In this document: one piece after another, positions 27,001-35,610 of the stretch | Position numbering within the stretch: position 1 is the stretch's first letter | Layout of the letters: the number at the start of each line of letters is the position of its first letter | NCBI RefSeq assembly: GCF_025150085.1 | Contig: NZ_CP102280.1 | Coordinates: forward strand, 139,001-203,000 | Reading direction: 5' to 3' | Length of the DNA stretch: 64,000 bases | From: Dorea longicatena | Lineage (GTDB): Bacteria; Bacillota; Clostridia; Lachnospirales; Lachnospiraceae | The notes under the pieces: model-generated | The model's input: the letters and a program-made list of their open reading frames with translations, nothing else | Database searches by the model: none | What the model was told of the DNA's origin: nothing | Made by a program: the position numbers and the translations under genes

Positions 27001-29064
27001 ATGGAAAAGAAGAATGAAAAAGGAAAAGTGCAGCTCAAAGGACAACTCAAACTTTACATCCAGTGGCCGGCTATTATGTCCCTGCTTCTCATAGCAATGG
27101 ATTTGTGGGTTTATAAGCTGGATCACAGAGCGGGAATCCTGATGGCCGTATTTGTAGTCGTATATATCATTATGGTGGGTGGACTGTATTTTTACAGTAA
27201 GAACATCATTATGAAAGACCTGGTAGAGTTTGCTGCACAGTATGGCATTGTTCAGAATACATTGCTGAGAGAACTGTCGATTCCTTATGCAATCCTGTTG
27301 GATGATGGAAAAGCGATCTGGATGAACGATGAATTTGAAGCAATCCTGGGAGGTAAACCCAAGGGAGAAGCTTATATCAGCAAATACATTCCTGAATTGA
27401 ACCGGAGTATATTTCCAAAAGAGGACCAACAGACGGTCACAATGGAAGTGTATTATGATGACAAAGAGTATCAGGCAGAGATCCGGAGAGTATCAGTAGA
27501 AGGATTTAGTGATACAGAACAGCTTATGGAGCTGCCAAAGGAAAAAGAATATTTTATAGCTGTATATCTTCAGGATGTTACGGAATTTAACCGTATTATC
27601 CGAGAGAACGAAGAGCAGAGGATGGTTGCCGGGCTGGTTTACATTGATAACTATGATGAAGTGATCGACAGTGTGGAAGAAGTCAGACAGTCACTTCTGA
27701 TGGCACTGGTAGACCGTAAGATCAACCAGTATATTGCGAAGGTTGACGGAATCGTTAAGAAACTGGAGAATGATAAATATTTTATCATCATCCGGAAATC
27801 TTACTTCAAACAGCTGGAAGAAGATAAGTTCTCCCTGCTGGACGATGTAAAATCCGTAAATATCGGAAATGGAATCCCGGCGACATTAAGTATCGGACTT
27901 GGACTGAGTTCTGATTCTTATGCGCAGAGTTACAACTATGCACGTGTTGCGATTGATCTTGCGCTTGCAAGAGGCGGCGATCAGGCAGTTATCAAGGACT
28001 GTAACGGTGTGACTTATTATGGTGGCAAACGTGAACAGACAGCAAAGAATACCCGTGTAAAGGCGCGTGTAAAAGCAGAGGCACTGCGTGAATTTATCAC
28101 GGTCAAAGATAAGATCTTTGTTATGGGACATAAGCTGACAGACGTGGATGCGTTCGGTGCGGCAATGGGAATCTACCGTGCGGCACTGGCTTTGGAAAAA
28201 CGTGCTTATATTGTAATTAATGAAGTATCTGCATCGCTCAGACCATTATATGAATTATTCGAACAGGATTCGAATTACCCGGACGATCTGTTCCTGACAT
28301 CGTCACAGGCGATGAATATGGCGGATGAGAATTCGATGGTTGTAGTAGTAGATACGAACCGTCCGATGATGACAGAATGTGAGGAACTTCTGAAGACGAC
28401 CAAGACGATCGTGGTTCTGGATCATCACAGACAGAGCAGTGATAATATCGACAATGCGCTGCTGTCTTATATTGAACCGTATGCATCATCGGCATGTGAG
28501 ATGGTATCAGAAGTATTGCAGTATATCGTAGACGGAATCAAGATTCCAAAGATTGAGGCGAGCAGCCTGTATGCCGGTATCATGATCGATACCAACAACT
28601 TTGTGAATAGTACCGGAGTCCGTACTTTTGAAGCAGCGGCATTCTTAAGAAGATGCGGTGCAGATATCACATTGGTAAGAAAATTATTCCGTGATGACAT
28701 GGAATCTTACAGAGCGAAAGCAGAGATCATCAGCAGCGCGGAGGTTTATCATAATAAATTTGCCATCGCAAGAGGTGTGGATCTTCACATCGAAAGCCCG
28801 ACGATCATCGGGGCACAGGCAGCAAATGAACTGCTGGATATCAGTGAGATCAAGGCATCATTTGTATTAACCGAATATAATGGAAGAATATACGTCAGCG
28901 CACGTTCGATCGATGAGGTCAATGTACAGATCATCATGGAACGTCTGGGCGGAGGCGGTCACATGAACGCTTCGGGAGCGCAGTTCAACCATACGGATAT
29001 GGATGAAGCGGTAGCTTGCTTAAAACAGGTGATTGACGAGATGATAGAAGGAGGAGACTTGTAA
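27001..29064 (+). CDS. gdpP: Cyclic-di-AMP phosphodiesterase, GdpP/DhhP-type
   Basis: About 687 residues. Two N-terminal membrane helices (about 20-60) precede a PAS-like domain, a degenerate GGDEF domain (LARGGDQAVIKD) and a C-terminal DHH/DHHA1 phosphodiesterase. The metal motifs are GHKLTDVDAFGAA, VLDHHRQS and GGGGHMNASGAQ. It hydrolyses cyclic di-AMP to pApA, controlling potassium and wall homeostasis. The ATG at 27001 is preferred over one at 26932. Its stop overlaps the rplI start in the usual gdpP-rplI-dnaB order. Potassium genes 15 kb downstream may be linked functionally. Confidence 0.93.
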   Translation: MEKKNEKGKVQLKGQLKLYIQWPAIMSLLLIAMDLWVYKLDHRAGILMAVFVVVYIIMVGGLYFYSKNIIMKDLVEFAAQYGIVQNTLLRELSIPYAILLDDGKAIWMNDEFEAILGGKPKGEAYISKYIPELNRSIFPKEDQQTVTMEVYYDDKEYQAEIRRVSVEGFSDTEQLMELPKEKEYFIAVYLQDVTEFNRIIRENEEQRMVAGLVYIDNYDEVIDSVEEVRQSLLMALVDRKINQYIAKVDGIVKKLENDKYFIIIRKSYFKQLEEDKFSLLDDVKSVNIGNGIPATLSIGLGLSSDSYAQSYNYARVAIDLALARGGDQAVIKDCNGVTYYGGKREQTAKNTRVKARVKAEALREFITVKDKIFVMGHKLTDVDAFGAAMGIYRAALALEKRAYIVINEVSASLRPLYELFEQDSNYPDDLFLTSSQAMNMADENSMVVVVDTNRPMMTECEELLKTTKTIVVLDHHRQSSDNIDNALLSYIEPYASSACEMVSEVLQYIVDGIKIPKIEASSLYAGIMIDTNNFVNSTGVRTFEAAAFLRRCGADITLVRKLFRDDMESYRAKAEIISSAEVYHNKFAIARGVDLHIESPTIIGAQAANELLDISEIKASFVLTEYNGRIYVSARSIDEVNVQIIMERLGGGGHMNASGAQFNHTDMDEAVACLKQVIDEMIEGGDL

Positions 29065-29513
29065 TGAAAGTAATTTTGACAGAAGACGTAAAGTCACTTG
29101 GTAAAAAAGGAGAGATCGTAAACGTCAGCGACGGATACGCAAGAAACTTTATCTTAAAGAAAAATAAAGGTGTAGAAGCCAACGGAAAGAACTTAAATGA
29201 CCTGAAGTTAAAGAAAGCCAACGACGATAAGATTGCACAGCAGCAGTATGAAGATGCGCAGGAACTTGGCAAGAAGATCGAAGCAGGTAAGATCGAAGTT
29301 GCGATCAAGATGGGAGAAGGCGGCAAAGCATTCGGTTCCGTATCTTCAAAAGAGATCGCAGAAGAGGTTAAAAAGCAGATGAATCTTACGATCGACAAGA
29401 AGAAAGTACAGTTAAAAGAAGCAATCAGAACACTGGGAACCCATAATGTACCGGTTAAGCTGCATCCAAAGGTAACAGCAGAGCTGAAAGTTGTTGTAAA
29501 AGAAGAAGCATAG
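29064..29513 (+). CDS. rplI: 50S ribosomal protein L9
   Basis: A 149-residue protein starting MKVILTEDVKSLGKKGEIV, the highly conserved L9 N-terminal domain, followed by a long connecting helix and the C-terminal rRNA-binding domain. It overlaps the gdpP stop by one base and has an AGGAGGAGA site inside the end of gdpP. Confidence 0.97.
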   Translation: MKVILTEDVKSLGKKGEIVNVSDGYARNFILKKNKGVEANGKNLNDLKLKKANDDKIAQQQYEDAQELGKKIEAGKIEVAIKMGEGGKAFGSVSSKEIAEEVKKQMNLTIDKKKVQLKEAIRTLGTHNVPVKLHPKVTAELKVVVKEEA

Positions 29514-29526
29514 GAGGAATTCAGGC

Positions 29527-30876
29527 GTGGAAGAAGCACTCATCAAACGAGTCATGCCACACAGCATCGAAGCAGAACAGTCTGTGGTCGGCGCCATGCT
29601 TATGGATAAAGATGCCATCACCACTGCAGGAGAAATCATCAGTGGTGATGATTTTTATCAGGCGTCATACGGAGTGATCTTTGATTCGATGATCGAACTG
29701 TTCAATGAAGGAAAACCGGTCGATCTGATCACCTTGCAGGAAAGACTGAAGGAAAAGGACGTACCGGCGGAGATTGCCAGTCTGGAATTTGTCAGAGACC
29801 TGGTGACAGCAGTGCCGACTTCTGCGAACGTGAAATATTACGCACAGATCGTGGCAGATAAGTCGTTAATGCGTAAGATGATTAAACTGAACGAATCAAT
29901 TGAAAATATGTGCTATGCGGGAAAAGAGCCGGTAGAGTCGATTATGGAACAGACAGAGAAATCCATGTTTCAGTTATTACAGAGACGTACGACCGGTGAT
30001 TACGTACCGATCAAACAGGTTGTTTTAAATGCATTAGATAAGATTGAGAAGGCGTCTAAGAGTAAAGGAACCGTTACGGGAATACCGACGGGATTCATTG
30101 ATCTGGATTATAAACTTTCCGGATTTCAGCCGTCAGATTTTATTCTGATCGCAGCCCGTCCATCTATGGGAAAAACGGCGTTTGTATTAAACATTGCGCA
30201 GTATATGGCATTTAAGAAGAATAAAGCAGTAGCAATCTTCAGTCTGGAGATGTCAAAAGAACAGCTGGTGAATCGACTGTTTTCTCTGGAGTCCCAGGTA
30301 GATGCCCAGTCCCTGAGAACTGGTAATATGAAAGATTCCGACTGGGAGAAACTGATAGAAGGAGCTGGGATTATCGGTCAGTCGAAGCTGATCATTGATG
30401 ATACTCCGGGTATCTCTATCTCAGAACTCAGATCGAAATGCAGAAAGTACAAACTGGAACACGGACTTGATATTATCATCATTGACTACCTGCAGTTGAT
30501 GACCGGAAGTGTGGGAAGAAGTTCGGAGTCCAGACAGCAGGAAGTTTCAGACATTTCCCGACAGTTAAAGGGACTTGCCAGAGAGCTGAATGTGCCGGTA
30601 GTATCCCTGTCACAGTTAAGCCGTGCGGTAGAAAGCCGTCCGGATAAAAGACCGATGCTTTCGGACCTTCGTGAATCCGGAGCCATCGAGCAGGATGCGG
30701 ACGTGGTAATGTTCATTTATCGAGACGAATACTACAATAAAGATTCAGAGTTCAAAAAACAGGCAGAAATAATTATCGCAAAACAAAGAAACGGCCCGGT
30801 AGGGACCGTTAATCTGGCTTGGCTTGGCGAATATACAAAGTTTGCCAACTTAAGCAGACAGGAAGATTCTTTTTAA
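29527..30876 (+). CDS. dnaB: Replicative DNA helicase DnaB-type
   Basis: A 449-residue hexameric helicase (named DnaC in Bacillus). The N-terminal DnaB domain has EAEQSVVGAMLMD. The RecA-like motor has Walker A ARPSMGKTAF and Walker B IIIIDYLQLM, with the conserved LSQLSRAVESRPDKRP. The start is GTG 13 bases after rplI, behind GGAGGAATTC. It ends in a 27-base overlap with a convergent gene. Confidence 0.97.
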   Translation: MEEALIKRVMPHSIEAEQSVVGAMLMDKDAITTAGEIISGDDFYQASYGVIFDSMIELFNEGKPVDLITLQERLKEKDVPAEIASLEFVRDLVTAVPTSANVKYYAQIVADKSLMRKMIKLNESIENMCYAGKEPVESIMEQTEKSMFQLLQRRTTGDYVPIKQVVLNALDKIEKASKSKGTVTGIPTGFIDLDYKLSGFQPSDFILIAARPSMGKTAFVLNIAQYMAFKKNKAVAIFSLEMSKEQLVNRLFSLESQVDAQSLRTGNMKDSDWEKLIEGAGIIGQSKLIIDDTPGISISELRSKCRKYKLEHGLDIIIIDYLQLMTGSVGRSSESRQQEVSDISRQLKGLARELNVPVVSLSQLSRAVESRPDKRPMLSDLRESGAIEQDADVVMFIYRDEYYNKDSEFKKQAEIIIAKQRNGPVGTVNLAWLGEYTKFANLSRQEDSF

Positions 30877-31215
30877 TTTCTTAACTGGACCGGTTTCGGC
30901 CGATGCTTTCCGGAAGGATTGCTGCTGGCGGATCAACTGATCCAGTTTTTTGAATTCTAATTCTTCATGGCGTTCTTTTGCATCCAGAAGAAAGGACATC
31001 TCCTGACTGAACATTGCCATGAGAACTTCGTTGTTATTCTGCAGCATGCGTTTTAACTGTAACTGTTCTCTGGTCCGTCTGATATCGGGAATCAGTGCTT
31101 TTAAATCAGAGAGAGAAACTCCCTGATCATAAAGATCCCGGATACAGGCATACAGTCTGGCATCATCTCTGGTCTCACGTTTTATCTGTTCTAAAGTATT
31201 CATATGATTTCCCAT
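30850..31215 (-). CDS. Small helical protein, function unknown
   Basis: A 121-residue, highly charged, helix-rich protein with a likely coiled coil (about 45-100: MLQNNNEVLMAMFSQEM onward). The N-terminal third may form a compact helical domain (DLYDQGVSLSDLKALIP). The start is supported by AAGGGGG upstream on the minus strand. Its last 27 bases overlap the 3' end of dnaB in antisense. No family is recognised. Confidence 0.6.
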   Translation of the reverse strand: MGNHMNTLEQIKRETRDDARLYACIRDLYDQGVSLSDLKALIPDIRRTREQLQLKRMLQNNNEVLMAMFSQEMSFLLDAKERHEELEFKKLDQLIRQQQSFRKASAETGPVKKLKRIFLSA

Positions 31216-31351
31216 GTTAGATACCCCCTTATCTTATAATACTTGTCCCTTATGGGTAAATGTATCATAGCACAGGAAAGATCACCGAATTCGTCAGAAT
31301 CCGTCGAGAGAAATAAATTTATTAAAAAAGAAATAATATACAAAATATCAA

Positions 31352-31388
31352 AACAAAAAAATGCACGATACAAAATGTACCGTGCATT
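31352..31388 (-). terminator. Terminator of the ferredoxin gene
   Basis: On the minus strand AATGCACGGTAC pairs with GTATCGTGCATT and is followed by a run of seven Ts. Confidence 0.85.
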
Positions 31389-31411
31389 CTTATCTTACTT
31401 ATTCTGCGTTA

Positions 31412-31582
31412 TTAACCTTCAGAAATTGCTCCTACTGGACACTGAGCAGCACAAGCGCCACAATCTACACAAGCGTCAGCATCGATCTCATAATGATCTG
31501 CTCCCTGAGCGATAGCTCCTACTGGACATTCAGCTTCGCAAGATCCGCAGCTTACACATTCATCACCAATTACGTGTGCCAT
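31412..31582 (-). CDS. Two-[4Fe-4S] ferredoxin
   Basis: A 56-residue clostridial-type ferredoxin, beginning MAHVIGDECVSCGSCEAECP. Two complete CxxCxxCxxxCP cluster motifs are visible, in the order CVSCGSCEAECP and CVDCGACAAQCP. It carries low-potential electrons for anaerobic redox enzymes such as pyruvate:ferredoxin oxidoreductase and hydrogenase. AAAGGAGGG lies nine bases before the ATG. A terminator follows at once, so it is monocistronic. Confidence 0.95.
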   Translation of the reverse strand: MAHVIGDECVSCGSCEAECPVGAIAQGADHYEIDADACVDCGACAAQCPVGAISEG

Positions 31583-31935
31583 AGTATGTACCCTCCTTTG
31601 AGATTAAATATTCTAGACATAATCCAATTCGTTGTCTCTGTTCTTATAATAATACAAAAAATAAAAATAAACAAGGGAATAGAATGTTTTTTTAGAAATA
31701 CATAAAAGTTTAGTCATAGCTAACTTATGTTAGAAAAAGCTATCACAATAAAGGGGAAAAAAGTATTTCTACAGAAATATAAAAGTCATAGAGGAAAATT
31801 AAGAAAAATTTCAACAATTTTTCACTGTTTTGGTGTATAGTATATGGTGCTGAAAAAATATAAGAAAAAAATATAATCAAAAGTTAGAAGTATTAAGTAT
31901 AAGTAGAAATGATACCAGATATAGGAGAGAGGAAA
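31583..31935. other. AT-rich intergenic region with divergent promoters
   Basis: No gene is seen between the ferredoxin start (minus strand) and the binding-protein start (plus strand). It must hold both promoters. TATAGT near 31837 is a possible -10 for the rightward gene. A short inverted repeat (TAAC/GTTA around 31720) is present but unremarkable. Confidence 0.5.
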
Positions 31936-33156
31936 ATGAAGAAAAAAAGAATCATTGCCATGCTGCTGGGTACAGCACTGCTTGTATGTGGATGTCAGCA
32001 GACATCAAAAGCAACCGATGAAGAGAAAAAGATTGAGTCAGAAAAGAATACAACTAAGACAGAAGAAAACGCATATCAGGGGAAATTAGATCTGATCACT
32101 CCGGCGGCATATAATAATACGGACGGATTAAAGCTGAAAAAAGGCGATTATATTTCCATTATCGGAAAAGCGAACGGAACACAGTACTGGGATGAAGTGA
32201 AAAAAGGTGTAGCGCAGGCTGCGGAAGATATTAATACAAATCTTGGGTATACAGGAAAAGATAAGGTGAAAGTAGCATTTAATGCACCGGATACAGCAGA
32301 TAATGTCGATGACCAGGTAAATCTTCTGGATGAAGAACTGGACAGATATCCGGTCGCAGTGGGCATTTCGATCGTAGACCTGCAGGCATGCCAGGTGCAA
32401 TTCGATCTTGCAACAGACAGTGAGATTCCGATCGTAACTTTTGATTCCGGATCAGATTATCAGGGTGTGGCTGCAGATGTATCCACAGACAATGTAGCTG
32501 CAGGAAAGGAAGCGGCACAGAGACTTGCGGAAGAGATGGGCGACAGCGGAGAAGCGGTGCTGTTCATTCAGGATTCCAAATCACAGGCAGCTCTTCAGAG
32601 AGAAAAAGCTGTAACAGAAGAATTGAAAGCAAATCATCCGAATATTTCAGTGGTCAATGTATACCACATGGATGAACTGAGCAATATGCAGAAGACAGTA
32701 TCCGATGAGATCAATGCAGGAACCTACCGACCAAAAGACAGTGAACTTCCGGAGGGACAGCTCACAGGAGAAGATGTTGTAACAGCAGACAGTATCACTG
32801 AAGATCAGGTAGTTGATTATATCCTTGCAAAACATCCAAATATTACAGGCTGCTTTGCTGCAAACGGGGATTCCGTAAAACTTGCAGTCGATGGTCTGGA
32901 AAGAAATAAAATGGAGAAAAAAGTGAAAGTCATCGGCTTCGACGCCAACGATGATGAGATTCAGGGTCTGAAAGACGGTAAAGTTAACGGACTGATCGTA
33001 CAGAACCCATTTGGCATGGGATATGCAACCGTTGTGGCTGCAGCAAGGGCTTCTCTGAATATGGGAAATGAGGCTGTGGTTAATACGGGATATACATGGG
33101 TGACGAAAAAGAATCTGAAGACGGATGAGGTGCAGAAGATTCTGTATAGTAAGTAG
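31936..33156 (+). CDS. Ribose/galactose-type substrate-binding lipoprotein, orphan
   Basis: About 406 residues. A signal peptide ends in the lipobox LLVCGCQQ. The mature part is a periplasmic-binding-protein type 1 fold: KKGDYISIIGKANGTQYWDEVKKGV, then VGISIVDLQACQ, and NGDSVKLAVDGL with IGFDANDDEI. That pattern matches ribose/galactose or autoinducer-2 binding proteins. No ABC ATPase or permease is adjacent; it is followed by a strong terminator and a convergent two-component system. It may serve a transporter elsewhere or act as the sensing partner of the nearby kinase, which is speculative. Confidence 0.85.
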   Translation: MKKKRIIAMLLGTALLVCGCQQTSKATDEEKKIESEKNTTKTEENAYQGKLDLITPAAYNNTDGLKLKKGDYISIIGKANGTQYWDEVKKGVAQAAEDINTNLGYTGKDKVKVAFNAPDTADNVDDQVNLLDEELDRYPVAVGISIVDLQACQVQFDLATDSEIPIVTFDSGSDYQGVAADVSTDNVAAGKEAAQRLAEEMGDSGEAVLFIQDSKSQAALQREKAVTEELKANHPNISVVNVYHMDELSNMQKTVSDEINAGTYRPKDSELPEGQLTGEDVVTADSITEDQVVDYILAKHPNITGCFAANGDSVKLAVDGLERNKMEKKVKVIGFDANDDEIQGLKDGKVNGLIVQNPFGMGYATVVAAARASLNMGNEAVVNTGYTWVTKKNLKTDEVQKILYSK

Positions 33157-33250
33157 GAAAATTTAATGTATCATGGCGGCTTACCCCGGTCCTGAATAAA
33201 AGTATAGAAGGGATTGCTGTGCGGATTCAATCATGGGGAACATCTAAAGC

Positions 33251-33342
33251 AAAAAAATCGGCCTAAAAGCAGCCGGTCAAAAATCATAACTCGCTGATCG
33301 CTCAGACAAATGATTTTTAACCGGCTAACGGCCGATTTTTTT
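33251..33342. terminator. Long bidirectional terminator hairpin
   Basis: AAAAAAATCGGCC pairs with GGCCGATTTTTTT, and inside it AGCCGGT plus CAAAAATCAT pairs with AATGATTTTT plus AACCGGCT, around a 21-base loop. T-tracts occur on both strands. It separates the binding-protein gene and the convergent histidine kinase gene. Confidence 0.9.
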
Positions 33343-33393
33343 ACTTAAGAAGTTCCAACTCTTTCTCATGGACTGAGAGGTCACAATGATAAA

Positions 33394-34806
33394 TTAGCCA
33401 GCAACCTTCGGAAGTGAAAAGGAGAATTCGGTTCCGACTCCTTCCGTACTCACCACGGTAATATTCTCCCCATGTGCCTGAATTGCTTCTTTCACGATCG
33501 CAAGTCCAAGTCCGGTACCTTTCTTATCTTTTCCACGGGAGAGGTCACTCTTGTAAAAGCGTTCCCAGATTTTCCCAAGCGCTGATCTTGGAATACCCAT
33601 ACCGTTATCTTTTACAGAGGTATATACTTTTTCTCCGCGGTCTGTCGTCTCAATCGTGACGATGGAATTCGGATCACTGAATTTAATCGCATTGTCCAGC
33701 AGGTTGTATAAGACTTGCTGGATTTTTCGTTTGTCAGCGTTGACGTTCAGGTGTTTTGTTGCGAAGACCAATTCGATGGAAATCTTCTTCTGTGTGCAGA
33801 CACCTTCGAAAGATGCCGCTACATGCTTGATCATCTCGTGAATATCGAATACTTCCCGGTTGAGAAGCAGGTGATTGGTGTCAAATTCATTTAACGTCAG
33901 AAGATCCTGTGTCAGATCTGTCAGGCGTTCTGTTTCGAATAAGATGATCTTCAGGTATTTTTCATGTAATTCTGGTGGGATGGTTCCGTCTGTCATGGCT
34001 TCCACATAACCTTTGATGGAGGTAAGTGGAGAACGAAAATCATGAGACACATTTGCCACAAATTTCTTCTGATAATCTTCCATATCCCTAAGCTGAGAGG
34101 ACATGTAGTTCAGTGATGCGGACAGATAACCCATCTCATCTTCAGTTGTGACAGGAATCTCATATTCCAGGTTACCGGAAGCATATTGGGTTGCTGCTTC
34201 GGTAATCTTATGAAGCGGACGGTACACAAGGAAATGGAACGCCAGCAGGATAATGAACGAAAGCAGGAAGATTACGATGAATGTAATATATACACCACGC
34301 ATCAGTGTGTCTGTCATGGTATCCACAACAGAGATATACTGGTGGATCATCAGATATCCTTTTGGAGAATACCCGTAAGTTACCGGTACAGTGACAGTGA
34401 TCACATCATTGTCAAAATATCCGTGATAATCACCAGTCTGTGAACGATCGCTTCCGGATTCCGCCGGGTCGAAATCTTTAATGGAATCAGGCGCGGACGG
34501 GTAGTTCCCGGACTGTGCAGAAAGGATTACTTTTCCATCTTTTGAAACGAACCAGACTGCAGCGTCAAGCTGTGTCTCTATTCCGGATAAGATCATCTGT
34601 GCGTCAGATTCTGTTAATCCGCCGGAAAAATAACCGGGAAGATAGTCGTTGGCAACCATCGTAGCTTCCCGGTACATACTGTTACTTACGCGGTTAAAAA
34701 TCGGCGTACTGACCAGGTTCTCTGTCAGTGTTGCGGCTGTAAAAAGGCTTAAGAATCCGAACACAATATAGATAAATATAAATTTTAAATATAATGTACT
34801 TTTCAT
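33394..34806 (-). CDS. Sensor histidine kinase
   Basis: A 470-residue membrane kinase. One helix at the N-terminus, an extracellular sensor loop (about 32-160), a second helix (about 170-195) and a HAMP linker precede the HisKA domain with VSHDFRSPLTSIKGYVEAM (phospho-His) and the ATPase domain with DNAIKFSDPN, DNGMGIP and GTGLGLAIVKEA. It phosphorylates the response regulator encoded 15 bases upstream. The stimulus is unknown. Confidence 0.93.
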   Translation of the reverse strand: MKSTLYLKFIFIYIVFGFLSLFTAATLTENLVSTPIFNRVSNSMYREATMVANDYLPGYFSGGLTESDAQMILSGIETQLDAAVWFVSKDGKVILSAQSGNYPSAPDSIKDFDPAESGSDRSQTGDYHGYFDNDVITVTVPVTYGYSPKGYLMIHQYISVVDTMTDTLMRGVYITFIVIFLLSFIILLAFHFLVYRPLHKITEAATQYASGNLEYEIPVTTEDEMGYLSASLNYMSSQLRDMEDYQKKFVANVSHDFRSPLTSIKGYVEAMTDGTIPPELHEKYLKIILFETERLTDLTQDLLTLNEFDTNHLLLNREVFDIHEMIKHVAASFEGVCTQKKISIELVFATKHLNVNADKRKIQQVLYNLLDNAIKFSDPNSIVTIETTDRGEKVYTSVKDNGMGIPRSALGKIWERFYKSDLSRGKDKKGTGLGLAIVKEAIQAHGENITVVSTEGVGTEFSFSLPKVAG

Positions 34807-34821
34807 GATATTAACCTGCTG

Positions 34822-35523
34822 TTATTTTACTTCAAATTTATAACCGATTCCCCATACAGTGCTGAGACTCCAGCCATTGTGATCCTTGATCTTCTCGCGG
34901 AGACGTTTGATGTGCACATCGACGGTACGGGTATCGCCGATATATTCATAGCCCCAGATCTGATCCAGTAACTGCTCTCTTGTGAATACCTGGTTCGGAG
35001 AGGATGCGAGGAAATAGAGAAGTTCCAGTTCCTTTGGCGGCATCTCGACCGTATGGCCGTCAACAATGACGGAGTAATTGGTAAGGTTGATCTCAATTCC
35101 CGGGTATTCGACACATTTTCCCTTATCTGCCTGAGGAGTCTCCGGTTTGGAGCCGACCTGATAGCGGCGTAAGACTGCTTTTACACGTGCAACCAGTTCT
35201 TTGGCATCAAATGGTTTCATAATGTAATCATCTGCACCGAGCTCCAGGCCAAGTACCTTGTCGAATACTTCACCCTTGGCGGACAGCATGATGATCGGAG
35301 TGTTAGATCTCGTACGGATCTCACGACAGACCTGATATCCGTCGATACCAGGCAGCATGAGATCTAAAAGAATCAGGTTCGGTTTGTAAGTGTCAAAGGC
35401 AACCAGTGCCCGTTCGCCATCGTGGACCATCATAGTGTCAAAGCATTCTTTTGTCAGATATAATGAGACCAGTTCAGCGATATTTTCATCGTCATCGACG
35501 ATCAGTATTTTCTGTTTGTTCAT
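34822..35523 (-). CDS. OmpR-family response regulator
   Basis: A 233-residue regulator. The receiver domain has the acidic pair in IVDDDEN, phospho-acceptor Asp54 in LILLDLMLPG and the switch Lys in MKPFDAKEL. The C-terminal winged helix ends RTVDVHIKRLREKI...GIGYKFE, the OmpR/PhoB type. It is the first gene of an RR-HK pair; GGGAGGAG precedes the ATG. No target site can be read from the window. Confidence 0.95.
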   Translation of the reverse strand: MNKQKILIVDDDENIAELVSLYLTKECFDTMMVHDGERALVAFDTYKPNLILLDLMLPGIDGYQVCREIRTRSNTPIIMLSAKGEVFDKVLGLELGADDYIMKPFDAKELVARVKAVLRRYQVGSKPETPQADKGKCVEYPGIEINLTNYSVIVDGHTVEMPPKELELLYFLASSPNQVFTREQLLDQIWGYEYIGDTRTVDVHIKRLREKIKDHNGWSLSTVWGIGYKFEVK

Positions 35524-35610
35524 AGATGTATACTCCTCCCGTATATAGATGCATTTATCTATACTGATTCACTTTAAAGTTTCCCCTTATACTATCCCTT
35601 ATTTTAACTT

